NCBI GenBank assembly: GCA_016936595.1
Contig: JAFGXO010000104.1
Span: 1 to 36,008, forward strand
From: Bacteroidales bacterium
GTDB lineage: Bacteria > Bacteroidota > Bacteroidia > Bacteroidales > JAFGUD01
Length of the DNA: 36,008 bases
Reading direction: 5' to 3'
Both the position numbers and the translations under genes were made by a program. Numbering within the stretch: position 1 is the first letter of the stretch; each line of letters begins with the position of its first letter. Positions 16,478 to 25,015 of this stretch are shown here, one piece after another. The notes beneath the pieces were generated by a model that saw only the letters and a program-made list of their open reading frames with translations, made no database searches and was not told the origin of the DNA.

Positions 16478-16484
16478 ATTTTTA

Positions 16485-17747
16485 TTAAAATCCGGTGAAA
16501 CAAGTTTGACAAATATATTTTTCTTGTCCATTTTTTACAACTACTTTTAAAAATCCTACGTCATTAAAATCATCATTTAAAGATTTAAAGCATTTATAAC
16601 ACTTTATAGATTTATCAATTTCATTAGATTCTCTTTGAGCGTAACTTTCTATTCTGTTTTTAAGTTCACGAAGAAAAATCGTTGCTTTTTTTCCGGCTGT
16701 TACTCTATGATCAAAAGCAAGAGAAATTGTTGTTCTGTCTAATTTTTCGTCGTTGGCAGAAACGCCAATAATTGCTGAATTATTTTTATTTATCAGCGGA
16801 ACAAACGAAGAAGCACCCTCAGAAGACAAGTCGGTTATAGTAAATGTAATATCAGATAAATCATCAACCGAAAGCTTATTATCTATGTATTTATTTGACA
16901 ATTCAAAAACTTCTTTTTCAATCTGTTGAATAGATTTTGAAACAGTGTCCGAAATTTTGACTGTTTTTAATCCGTTATCCATATCAATTGCAAATCCAAC
17001 ATTAATATCCTTAAAAATAGCAATCTGATTATCAACAAAGTAAGCATTAAACTCAGGATATTTTTTTAATAATTTTGAAGTTTCGAAAATAATTACCGGC
17101 AACAAAGAATTTTTTAAATATTTCAGATGAGGATTAATTTTTAAAAATAAACCTTTTGTATCAATATTAATATTGACAAGACTATTTAAATTTGCATATT
17201 GAACCGCTTTTAAATAATCAATCTCTCTTTTTTTGTTTTTTGAAATATCTTCTAACAAAACTTTAGTTTCATCAACATTAATTTGAATTGTCTTTTGAGT
17301 TTTTTCTTCATTTTTTGAAGAATTTTTCAATCCAAGAATCAAAAAAACATCGTCTAAATTAACAAAATCAAAATTTTTAAACTTAGAATTATCAATATTA
17401 TTTTGTTCAATATATAATAGTGCTTTTTTAGAAAAAATAGTATTTTCAATTTTTTCTTCAAATAAAAGATGTGTTTTTTTTACCTCTACTAACTGATTTT
17501 CAACAATTTGATCAAAAATTTGAATAATAATTTCGCCAACACTAACATCTTGTTCTTCTTTACAAAAATATTTAATGTATCCATCAACTTGGCTTTCAAT
17601 AGCAAAAATAGTTTTTGAAGATTCCAATTCAATCAAAACGTCACCAATTTCAACAAATTCATTATTTTCAAAAAACATTTGAACAACAGAAACATATTCG
17701 TCATTAACAGATTCTTGCGGGATTTTAATTTCTTGTAAAACTTTCAT
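16485..17747 (-). CDS. 2-oxoacid dehydrogenase E2-like acyltransferase with lipoyl domain and C-terminal zinc ribbon
   Basis: 420 residues. Residues 1-80 form a lipoyl domain with the expected modified lysine Lys45 (ELESSKTIFAIESQVDGYI). A short peripheral-subunit-binding-like segment follows (about 104-140, FSKKALLYIEQNNID...LDDV), degenerate. Residues about 172-370 are the catalytic acyltransferase domain: KYPEFNAYFVDNQIAIFKDI, NVGFAIDMDNGLKTVKI, FTITDLSSEGASSFVPLINK, and the active-site AFDHRVTAGKKA (344-355), where the His347 base is present but the Asp common in DHRxxDG is Ala351. The last about 40 residues add a Cys4 zinc ribbon (Cys383/Cys386 and Cys413/Cys416), which I do not know from ordinary E2 proteins. 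Such enzymes accept an acyl group from E1 via the lipoyl arm and pass it to CoA or a pantetheine thiol. It overlaps the E1 stop codon by one base. Confidence 0.88.
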   Translation of the reverse strand: MKVLQEIKIPQESVNDEYVSVVQMFFENNEFVEIGDVLIELESSKTIFAIESQVDGYIKYFCKEEQDVSVGEIIIQIFDQIVENQLVEVKKTHLLFEEKIENTIFSKKALLYIEQNNIDNSKFKNFDFVNLDDVFLILGLKNSSKNEEKTQKTIQINVDETKVLLEDISKNKKREIDYLKAVQYANLNSLVNINIDTKGLFLKINPHLKYLKNSLLPVIIFETSKLLKKYPEFNAYFVDNQIAIFKDINVGFAIDMDNGLKTVKISDTVSKSIQQIEKEVFELSNKYIDNKLSVDDLSDITFTITDLSSEGASSFVPLINKNNSAIIGVSANDEKLDRTTISLAFDHRVTAGKKATIFLRELKNRIESYAQRESNEIDKSIKCYKCFKSLNDDFNDVGFLKVVVKNGQEKYICQTCFTGF

Positions 17748-19675
17748 TATTTATTCAATGATTTTATAATTTGATTAAAAACATTTTGTTCTAATGTTAA
17801 AACTTCATTTTCTAAAGATTTAACAGAAGGAATAGGTACAGGCAAAGAAGCAATACGCTTAGTAAATAATTTATCGTCAATATTTTCACTAATATTAGCA
17901 ATTATTTCACTGCCAAAACCTCCCATTGCACTACCCTCTTCGACCACAAATAACATTTTTGTTTTTTGCACACTATCTATAATAACATTTATATCAACAG
18001 GACTAATTTTTGATATAACTAAAAGTTCAAATTTAAGCTCAGTTTCAACAAAAAGTTTTTCAAGTAAATTTAAAACAACATTTGTTGTACCTCCATAAGT
18101 TACAATTGTAGCGTTAGGATCAGATTTAACAGGACATATTTTAGCTATTGGATATTTATGAGATGATTTTTCAAACTTATAATTTTTTACAAAATTTTTG
18201 TTGATTTTTTTCCCATAATCAAGTTTATTTTCAATTACAATAACAGGGTGTTGTTCTGTTAAAACTTCAGTATATATTTCTTTTGGATTTATTAAAGTAT
18301 TAAGAGCCAATACTGTAACATTGTCAATACCGATTAAGAATTTTTCGAGCGACTGTGAATGAGTTGGTCCGTATCCACGACCACCGCCCATTGGAGTTCG
18401 TATAACAACCGGACAAGTAATTTGTTTGTTATACATGTGATAAAACTTAGAAGCGTGATTAATGATTTGGTCGAAAGCAAGAGTTATAAAGTCTCCAAAC
18501 ATTATTTCAAGAAATGGTTTCATTCCTGCTAAAGCCAAACCATTAGAAATTCCGGTAATGGCAGCCTCGCTAATTGGTGTAGAAAAAACATTTTCAGGAA
18601 ATTTTTCAGATAAATCCTTTGCAACTTTAAAAGCACCACCATAAGGACTTAATACATCTTCTCCGATAAAAACAACTTTGTCATCTAAAGCCATTTTTTC
18701 TTTAAAAAATTCATTTATTAGTTGAACTTGTCGAACATTTTCAGAATTAAGGTCTGTCCATGAATATTCATTAAAAATAGAATTGTTTTCAAAATATTCA
18801 GCCAAGCTCAATTCAGGAACACTTTCTAAATCAGTGACAATTTTATTAATTTGATTTGAAATTTCATTATAATACTCTTCGTACAATTTTTTATTATCAA
18901 CAGAAAAAACATTCAAAGGATCTTTATCGTAAAAACTTTTTACTTCATCTTCATTTCTGTTATCATCACCTTTAGAATGTGCATTAAGTCGGTATGTATC
19001 AACCAAATGAAAAGCAGGTTTCTGATTATTTCTCACATAATCAATTGATTTTTCAGCTTCATCAATTATCTTTTCAACATTCCAAGTATTACTTTTAAAA
19101 GTTTTAACATCAAAAGCATCAGCCCGCTTAAGTATATCTCCCGCCAAGTTAACTTTTTGTTGAGTTGATTGGGCATAAGAATTATTTTCACATACAATAA
19201 GCAAAGGAATTTCCCATTTAGAAATAATATTTAAAGTTTCATACAGAACACCTTCTCCTAAAGTTCCATCGCCAATAAAAACGATACCTATATTCTTGTT
19301 TTTTTTCAACTTATTAGCCAAAGCAAAACCAGCTGCAACAGGTATTATCCCTCCTTGGATACCATTAGAGAAAAAATTACCTTTACATAAATGCTGACTA
19401 CTACCTACTCCACCGCAAGTACCATTTTTTTTGCCCATAAGTTCGGCAATAAGTCCAACTTTATCGCCTGTAAAAGCAATATAATGTCCATGACAACGAT
19501 GATTTGAAAAAATAAAATCAGTTTGTTGAAGCTGACCGGCAAAAGCAATAGCCGAAAATTCCTGTCCAACCGAAGTATGAACGGTTCCATTAAGTTTTCC
19601 TTCAGAAAAAAGCTCAAGAAATTTATTTTCTATTACTCTAATTTCTAATGCATTATAATAAGAACTTTTATTCAT
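17747..19675 (-). CDS. Fused thiamine-diphosphate 2-oxoacid dehydrogenase E1 (alpha-beta)
   Basis: 642 residues, the sum of an E1 alpha and E1 beta chain. The alpha half (1 to about 300) has HTSVGQEFSA, FSNHRCHGHYIAFTGD and the thiamine-diphosphate motif starting GDGTLGEG (135-142) and ending ENNSYA (163-168). The beta half (about 315-642) has FIGEDVLSPYGGAFKVAKDL, TPISEAAITGISNGLALAG with the catalytic Glu370, FDQIINHASKF (His407), GGGRGYGPTHSQSLEKFL, and the C-terminal transketolase-C region EEGSAMGGFGSEI. It should decarboxylate a 2-oxoacid and acylate the lipoyl arm of the adjacent E2. Which 2-oxoacid cannot be read by eye. No E3 gene is nearby. Start and stop overlap the flanking genes by 4 and 1 bases, showing translational coupling within the glycosyltransferase cluster. 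Confidence 0.9.
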   Translation of the reverse strand: MNKSSYYNALEIRVIENKFLELFSEGKLNGTVHTSVGQEFSAIAFAGQLQQTDFIFSNHRCHGHYIAFTGDKVGLIAELMGKKNGTCGGVGSSQHLCKGNFFSNGIQGGIIPVAAGFALANKLKKNKNIGIVFIGDGTLGEGVLYETLNIISKWEIPLLIVCENNSYAQSTQQKVNLAGDILKRADAFDVKTFKSNTWNVEKIIDEAEKSIDYVRNNQKPAFHLVDTYRLNAHSKGDDNRNEDEVKSFYDKDPLNVFSVDNKKLYEEYYNEISNQINKIVTDLESVPELSLAEYFENNSIFNEYSWTDLNSENVRQVQLINEFFKEKMALDDKVVFIGEDVLSPYGGAFKVAKDLSEKFPENVFSTPISEAAITGISNGLALAGMKPFLEIMFGDFITLAFDQIINHASKFYHMYNKQITCPVVIRTPMGGGRGYGPTHSQSLEKFLIGIDNVTVLALNTLINPKEIYTEVLTEQHPVIVIENKLDYGKKINKNFVKNYKFEKSSHKYPIAKICPVKSDPNATIVTYGGTTNVVLNLLEKLFVETELKFELLVISKISPVDINVIIDSVQKTKMLFVVEEGSAMGGFGSEIIANISENIDDKLFTKRIASLPVPIPSVKSLENEVLTLEQNVFNQIIKSLNK

Positions 19676-20226
19676 AATTTAATCTCTCTTTTAGAAATTT
19701 TCACAGCAGGATTACCATGATAAATAAAATAAGAATCCAAATTTTTAGTAGCGACAGAATTAACCCCCAATATTGAATGCGATTTACAAATAATATTAGG
19801 ATATACAACACTTTTTGCTCCTATCCAAACTCCATCTTCAAGTACAATTTTGCCAATTATTACGTCAAAACTTACTTTTGTATAATCGTGGCTTCCGGTT
19901 AATAACATTGCTCCTTGTGAAATACAAACATTATCGCCAATTTCAACATCATCAAGATTATCAATCCAAACATTTTCCCCTATCCAAACATAATTACCGA
20001 TTTTTAATCGCCATGGATATTTTATGTTAACCGAAGGTTTAATAACAACACCCTTACCAACTTTAGCTCCATATAATTTAAGCAAAAAAGTTTTAGTAAA
20101 ATTAAGAGTATTAAAAGGATTTTTGAAAAACAATAGATTTGTATAGTACCAAAATAATCTAATTAAAGAGTTTTTGCCTGGTTTATAAGAATCATTATTA
20201 TATTTAGAAAGGTCTGTTTTATTCAT
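19672..20226 (-). CDS. WcaF-like hexapeptide-repeat acyltransferase
   Basis: 184 residues from the ATG at 20226 (the frame is open 12 codons further upstream, inside the glycosyltransferase gene). The N-terminal part is LIRLFWYYTNLLFFKNPFNT; then left-handed beta-helix repeats occupy about 45-160: GAKVGKGVVIKPSVNIKYPW, IGNYVWIGENVWIDNLDDVE, IGDNVCISQGAMLLTGSHDY and VWIGAKSVVYPNIICKSHSI. The TGSHDY motif with its catalytic-region His and the overall size are those of WcaF/putative colanic-acid O-acetyltransferases (family knowledge). It probably O-acetylates a sugar on an undecaprenyl-linked glycan. The start overlaps the upstream glycosyltransferase and the stop overlaps the E1 gene (ATGA), so it is coupled to both. 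Confidence 0.9.
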   Translation of the reverse strand: MNKTDLSKYNNDSYKPGKNSLIRLFWYYTNLLFFKNPFNTLNFTKTFLLKLYGAKVGKGVVIKPSVNIKYPWRLKIGNYVWIGENVWIDNLDDVEIGDNVCISQGAMLLTGSHDYTKVSFDVIIGKIVLEDGVWIGAKSVVYPNIICKSHSILGVNSVATKNLDSYFIYHGNPAVKISKREIKL

Positions 20227-21370
20227 TGTTAAACATTTTAATGTATTTTTCCACAAAAACATTGTTATCTATAACCGATTTAGCAAAATTAAAAGTATTT
20301 TTGGTAAAATTATCGTATTGAACTTGATTTTGTTCAATCAAGTTATTTAAAACATCAACAAACTTATTTTTGTTACTTAAATCAATATCCCAACCTGCTT
20401 GTAGTTTTTCAAGATTTTGCCAAGGAGTATTTTTACTTGTTATTATTGGAGTTGATGCAATCATACTTTCGAGTAAACTATGTCCAAAATTTTCTCCTAA
20501 AGACGGCATAAATGAAAAATGATAATTACTAAAAGTATCAATTACATTTTTTGTATTTATTGTTCCTTTATAATTAACAATAACATTAGAAGGCATTTTA
20601 GAGATTATTTGCAAACATTCATTCCAATAATTTTCATCATTTATACTTCCATAAATATCAAAAACAATAGAACCTTGTGTGATTTGCAACAATATTTCAA
20701 GTGCAAATTTTGTATTTTTTTCTTGAGAGATTCTTGCTATTGATACTAATCTAACATCGCCGGCACTTTTAGAGATAGTTGTATAAAAAATATTTTTAAT
20801 TTTTCGGGGCAAATTTGGAATAACAACAACAACTTTTTTTCCAATAACTCTTAAAATATCCTGTTTTTCATTATCATTAGTTGCATGAAATTCAACATTA
20901 TTATACAAGCTCCTAATTTTCATTAAAGTCAAAAATAACTTCTTTTTTAAACTTTTCCTTGAAAAAGCGTGTTCCGACAACATTCCTCTTGCACTTACAA
21001 TTACTCTTTTATTCATTGATTTTACAACTAAGAGAGGCAAAATTGAAAAGAAGTAAGAATATATTCCATTAATATATGCTACATCAAAGCCCGTATTTTT
21101 AATCAACTTGCGAATAAAATTTCTATTTAAATTATCATCTGAGATATAAAAAACCTTTACATTTAGAGAAAAATCAACCCACTTATTAGAAATTATATTA
21201 TCGTAAGGTTTAGTTTCCTGATAATCGGTATCAGAGGTTATAATAAAAAACTCAAATTCATTATTCAAATGATTTATTAAATTTGATATTGAAGTAATAG
21301 GTCCACCGGCTTTATAACAAGGTAAAAACCAATCGATAAAAACAAGTATTTTCTGTTTATTTTTCTGCAT
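20219..21370 (-). CDS. Glycosyltransferase, GT4-like
   Basis: 383 residues, GT-B fold. The N-terminal domain opens with the glycine-rich acceptor-side loop WFLPCYKAGGPITSISNLIN (14-33), seen in many GT4 enzymes. The C-terminal donor domain has VRLVSIARISQEKNTKFALE and the EX7E motif in GENFGHSLLESMIASTPIIT (about 304-323), which contacts the nucleotide-sugar donor (family knowledge). It acts on the cytoplasmic face of the inner membrane, adding a sugar to a lipid-linked glycan. The donor sugar is unknown. It overlaps the second glycosyltransferase gene by 14 bases and the WcaF-like gene by 8, so it belongs to the same transcript. Confidence 0.93.
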   Translation of the reverse strand: MQKNKQKILVFIDWFLPCYKAGGPITSISNLINHLNNEFEFFIITSDTDYQETKPYDNIISNKWVDFSLNVKVFYISDDNLNRNFIRKLIKNTGFDVAYINGIYSYFFSILPLLVVKSMNKRVIVSARGMLSEHAFSRKSLKKKLFLTLMKIRSLYNNVEFHATNDNEKQDILRVIGKKVVVVIPNLPRKIKNIFYTTISKSAGDVRLVSIARISQEKNTKFALEILLQITQGSIVFDIYGSINDENYWNECLQIISKMPSNVIVNYKGTINTKNVIDTFSNYHFSFMPSLGENFGHSLLESMIASTPIITSKNTPWQNLEKLQAGWDIDLSNKNKFVDVLNNLIEQNQVQYDNFTKNTFNFAKSVIDNNVFVEKYIKMFNNE

Positions 21371-22361
21371 TTTTAATAACTTCTAAATAAAGGTTGTAAT
21401 ACATTTTAGCAATTTCTTTGCACCTATATTTTTTAACATTTTCAAAACCAATTTCAACTATTTTGTTGCGATAATTTTCATCATCAATTATTTTCACAAG
21501 CCCATTTTTAATATCCTCAACATTAAAAGGGTTCAGAAGCAAAGCACCATCACCAGCAACTTGGTTCATTGGTTGCAAATCGGAGGTAATAACCGGCACT
21601 CCTGTTGCTTGAGCTTCTAAAATTGGAATTCCAAAGCCTTCGTAAATTGTAGGAAAAAGCAAAATATCGGCTTGTTGATACATTTTTACAACATCTTCAA
21701 AATGAAGATTATAATGATTAGAATAATTTATATTAAAATCCTCAAGTTTTTTCTTTTGAGAATCTTTTAATTTACCAACGATAGAAACCTTACAATTTAC
21801 CCCACTTAGAGCCTGAATAGAACGCGATAAATTTTTATTTTCTTTTGTTCCAACAATAAGTATGTTAGGCTTTTTTGAATTAAATTTTTTTTCAACTTTT
21901 ATAAATTTATCGGACACACAATTTGGTATAACAACAAGCTTTCGAGGGTTAACTTTAAAAGTTTTTAAAATTTCGTTTTTAGAAAATTCTGATATAACAG
22001 TTATTTTAGCCACATTTTTAATTGGCAATTTGAACCATATTATTTTTATCAAAAAGTTTTTAAAACCTTTTCCAACAAGCGATGAACCGATATCATGAAT
22101 TGTAAGAATTGTGTTTTTTTTAGGCAAACCTAAAGCAACGTAATTAATATCACCGGTAATATGATTTATTTGTGATTTGTTTTTTTTAACGTAAAGAACA
22201 TTTTTTAACCGTCCAACTATTCCATTATGATAAGTCATAAAAACATTCTCATAATCTGCTTGTTCAGATAAATAATTCTGAAAATTTGCAAACAATTCTT
22301 CAATACTATGAAAAACATCTGAAGGTTTTCTAAAAAAAAATGTAAGTTTAATTTTTTCCAT
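21357..22361 (-). CDS. Glycosyltransferase, GT4 family
   Basis: 334 residues from the ATG at 22361 (MEKIKLTFFFRKPSDVFHSI); an ATG at 22370 is also possible but would sit against the T-run of the upstream terminator. Diagnostic features are ILTIHDIGSSLVGKGFKNFL, AKITVISEFSKNEILKTFKV, VVIPNCVSDKFIKVEKKF, ILIVGTKENKNLSRSIQAL and the donor-binding EX7E in YEGFGIPILEAQATGVPVIT (family knowledge). It is the first gene of the glycan/E1-E2/ACP cluster. Its start codon is only about 11 bases from the end of the atpG terminator, so either transcription reads through or a promoter is hidden in the atpG end. Confidence 0.93.
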   Translation of the reverse strand: MEKIKLTFFFRKPSDVFHSIEELFANFQNYLSEQADYENVFMTYHNGIVGRLKNVLYVKKNKSQINHITGDINYVALGLPKKNTILTIHDIGSSLVGKGFKNFLIKIIWFKLPIKNVAKITVISEFSKNEILKTFKVNPRKLVVIPNCVSDKFIKVEKKFNSKKPNILIVGTKENKNLSRSIQALSGVNCKVSIVGKLKDSQKKKLEDFNINYSNHYNLHFEDVVKMYQQADILLFPTIYEGFGIPILEAQATGVPVITSDLQPMNQVAGDGALLLNPFNVEDIKNGLVKIIDDENYRNKIVEIGFENVKKYRCKEIAKMYYNLYLEVIKNAEK

Positions 22362-22372
22362 TAATAGCATTT

Positions 22373-22399
22373 AAAAAAAATGGCTGTATAAAACAGCCA
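22373..22399 (-). terminator. Intrinsic terminator after atpG
   Basis: The minus strand reads TGGCTGT - TTTAT - ACAGCCA, a perfect 7-bp stem with a 5-base loop, followed by eight T. It ends the ATP synthase transcript about 37 bases after the atpG stop codon, and its T-run ends just upstream of the first glycosyltransferase start. Confidence 0.85.
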
Positions 22400-22435
22400 A
22401 AGATATTTATAAAAAAAGAAAATATAAAATTTAGA

Positions 22436-23308
22436 TTAACCTTTTAGAGCTTCGGCACCACCCACAATTTCAAGAATTTCGGTAGTAATAGCAGCCTGAC
22501 GAGCTTTATTATAGCTAAGAGTTAAATCGTTAATTAAATCGGTAGCATTATCGGTTGCTTTGTGCATAGCAGTCATTCTGGCACCATGTTCGGCAGCATA
22601 AGAATCTAAAAGAGCTTTGTAAATTAACATTGTTAAAGATTCCGGCACAAGCTTATCAAGTACAGTATCAAAATCAGGTTCATAAAGATAGTTGCCTTTA
22701 ATAACACTATTCTCAGGAATTTGAACAGGAAGAAATTGTTCTTTTGTTAAAATCTGAGTAGCAGCATTTTTAAAACTGTTATAAACAATTTCAATTTTAT
22801 CGTAAGTGCCTTTAGAAAATTCTTCCATCAGTTTTAAAGTTATTTCTAAGGCATAATCATAAGTTAATTTATCAAAAATATCAAAATCACTAACAACTAC
22901 GTTAAAATTATTACGCTTTAGAGCCTTATCACCAACTTTACCAAAACTGTATAAATGTATATTATTAGCATCAATACCTTGTTTTTTGTAATCATTGATT
23001 GTATCAAGAGTTATTTTTTCAACATTAGAGTTAAACGCACCACAAAGACCTCTGTTAGAAGTAATTACAATCAACAACACTTTCTTAGTATTACGAGCTG
23101 CAAAAAAAGAATTATCAATATCACCTCTGGAAGCAACAAGTAAATCACCTGTTATTTGATGAATTTTTTCGGCATAAGGTTTCAATTGAGTGATTGCATT
23201 TTGAGCCTTACGTAATTTAGCGGCAGCAACCATTTTCATAGCACTGGTCATCTGCCGAGTTGTTTTAACCGAGGATATCCTGGTTCGTATTTCTTTTAAA
23301 TTTGCCAT
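22436..23308 (-). CDS. atpG: ATP synthase F1 gamma subunit
   Basis: 290 residues from the ATG at 23308 (MANLKEIRTRISSVKTTRQM). The open frame continues 20 codons upstream, but the extra residues do not resemble the family. The N-terminal helix (TRQMTSAMKMVAAAKLRKAQ) and the C-terminal helix (GARMTAMHKATDNATDLIND, then ITTEILEIVGGAEAL) that make the rotating coiled coil are both present (family knowledge). It forms the central shaft coupling the c-ring to the catalytic hexamer. It is the last gene of the visible atp operon and is followed by a strong terminator. Confidence 0.97.
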   Translation of the reverse strand: MANLKEIRTRISSVKTTRQMTSAMKMVAAAKLRKAQNAITQLKPYAEKIHQITGDLLVASRGDIDNSFFAARNTKKVLLIVITSNRGLCGAFNSNVEKITLDTINDYKKQGIDANNIHLYSFGKVGDKALKRNNFNVVVSDFDIFDKLTYDYALEITLKLMEEFSKGTYDKIEIVYNSFKNAATQILTKEQFLPVQIPENSVIKGNYLYEPDFDTVLDKLVPESLTMLIYKALLDSYAAEHGARMTAMHKATDNATDLINDLTLSYNKARQAAITTEILEIVGGAEALKG

Positions 23309-23398
23309 TCGTAAGAATTTAAAGTTTAAAGTAGCAAAATGCACGAGCAAAATCACACTCGAACACATCTAATTGTTAACAATTAATAATTTGCAATT

Positions 23399-24982
23399 TT
23401 ACAAAGCATATTTATCAGCAACTTGAGCAGCTACATCTGTTAAAATATTGCTAATTTCATCATTTATCACTCCTTTAGCCAAAACATCTAAAACATTTTC
23501 GCGGTATTTAGCTTCCAATAAATCTATATATTGATTTTGAAAATCTTTAATTTTATCAATTGGGACTAGCTTAAGTAAATTTTTAGTTCCGGCAAAAATA
23601 ATAGCAATTTGATGTTCAACTTTGAATGGGCTATTTTGTGGTTGCTTTAAAATTTCAACATTTCTTCTACCTTTACCAATAACCGACATAGTAGCAGCAT
23701 CTAAATCAGAACCAAATTTTGCAAAAGCTTCTAATTCACGAAACTGAGCTTGATCAAGTTTTAATGTTCCGGCAACTTTTTTCATTGCTTTAATTTGAGC
23801 ACTACCACCAACTCGAGACACAGAGATACCAACATTTACAGCTGGACGAATACCGGCATTAAACAAGTCAGGTTCCAGATAAATTTGGCCATCAGTAATA
23901 GAAATTACATTTGTAGGAATATAAGCAGAAACGTCGCCGGCTTGAGTTTCGATAATAGGAAGAGCTGTTAATGTGCCTCCACCTTTAATCATTCCTTTTA
24001 AACTTTCCGGAACGTCATTCATGTTTACAGCAACAGAGTCATCATCGATAACTTTAGCAGCACGTTCCAATAAACGAGAGTGAAGATAAAAAACATCTCC
24101 CGGATATGCTTCGCGTCCGGGTGGACGACGAAGTAATAACGAAACTTCACGATACGAAACAGCTTGTTTAGATAAATCATCATAAACAATAAGAGCATGA
24201 CGACCGGTGTCTCTAAAAAATTCGCCAATAGCAGCTCCGGCATAGGGAGCATAGAATTGAAGAGCAGCCGGATCAGATGCATTAGCAGAAACTATAACAG
24301 TATAATCAAGAGCTCCATGATTTTCTAAGGTTTTAGCAATATTTGCAACAGTTGAACCTTTTTGTCCTATAGCAACATAAATACAAAATACAGGCTCTCC
24401 TTTGTCAAAAAATTCTTTTTGGTTAATAATGGTATCAACAGCAATAGTTGTTTTTCCGGTTTGACGGTCACCAATAATAAGTTCACGTTGTCCTCGCCCA
24501 ATAGGAATCATTGTATCAATTGCCATAATACCTGTTTGAAGCGGTTGTTTTACAGGCTGACGATAAATGACACTAGGAGCTTTTCTTTCAAAAGGCATTT
24601 CGTAACGAGTTCCGGCAATAGGTCCTTTACCGTCAATTGGAACGCCAATAGTGTTAATTACGCGTCCAAGAAGACCGTCACCAACATCAATAGAAGCAAT
24701 TTTACGTAATCGTTTTACTTTATCGCCCTCTCTAATACCTTCAGTTGTTCCAAGAAGCACAGCACCAACGTTATCTTCTTCAAGATTTAACACTATTCCC
24801 TTTACACCGTTTTCAAATTCTATCATTTCGTTAGACTCAACATTTGTAAGTCCGTAAATTCTGGCAATTCCATCGCCAACTTGCAAAACAACCCCAACTT
24901 CGTCGAGATGAGTTTCAGATTGTACGCCTGCAATTTGCTTTTTTAATATTTCGGATACTTCTGATGGTTTTATTCCGGCCAT
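23399..24982 (-). CDS. atpA: ATP synthase F1 alpha subunit
   Basis: 527 residues, normal length. The nucleotide-binding P-loop is GDRQTGKTT (171-179). Further hallmarks are [11 protein letters not shown] (35-45), [20 protein letters not shown] with [12 protein letters not shown] after it, and [20 protein letters not shown] in the catalytic interface (family knowledge). It builds the non-catalytic alternating positions of the alpha3-beta3 hexamer. It starts 34 bases after atpH. The partner beta subunit gene (atpD) is absent from the window, so it must be encoded elsewhere, which is known for several Bacteroidota. Confidence 0.98.
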   Translation of the reverse strand: MAGIKPSEVSEILKKQIAGVQSETHLDEVGVVLQVGDGIARIYGLTNVESNEMIEFENGVKGIVLNLEEDNVGAVLLGTTEGIREGDKVKRLRKIASIDVGDGLLGRVINTIGVPIDGKGPIAGTRYEMPFERKAPSVIYRQPVKQPLQTGIMAIDTMIPIGRGQRELIIGDRQTGKTTIAVDTIINQKEFFDKGEPVFCIYVAIGQKGSTVANIAKTLENHGALDYTVIVSANASDPAALQFYAPYAGAAIGEFFRDTGRHALIVYDDLSKQAVSYREVSLLLRRPPGREAYPGDVFYLHSRLLERAAKVIDDDSVAVNMNDVPESLKGMIKGGGTLTALPIIETQAGDVSAYIPTNVISITDGQIYLEPDLFNAGIRPAVNVGISVSRVGGSAQIKAMKKVAGTLKLDQAQFRELEAFAKFGSDLDAATMSVIGKGRRNVEILKQPQNSPFKVEHQIAIIFAGTKNLLKLVPIDKIKDFQNQYIDLLEAKYRENVLDVLAKGVINDEISNILTDVAAQVADKYAL

Positions 24983-25015
24983 TATATTAAAATTTAAAAA
25001 GTTTAACCTAATTTT

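Noticed and set aside
16478-16531. Longer start for the ACP/PPTase protein at 16531
   Set aside because: It would overlap the E2 gene by 47 bases and add residues that do not fit the ACP fold; the ATG at 16477, 7 bases after the E2 stop codon, is more economical.
16485-19675. E1 and E2 as the housekeeping pyruvate dehydrogenase
   Set aside because: No E3 gene, a fused E1, an unusual E2 tail and the overlap with glycosyltransferase and PPTase genes all argue against a central-metabolism complex, although this cannot be excluded by eye.
24362-24857. Plus-strand frames of 115 and 68 codons opposite atpA
   Set aside because: Shadow frames of a highly conserved gene; no start context or protein motif of their own.
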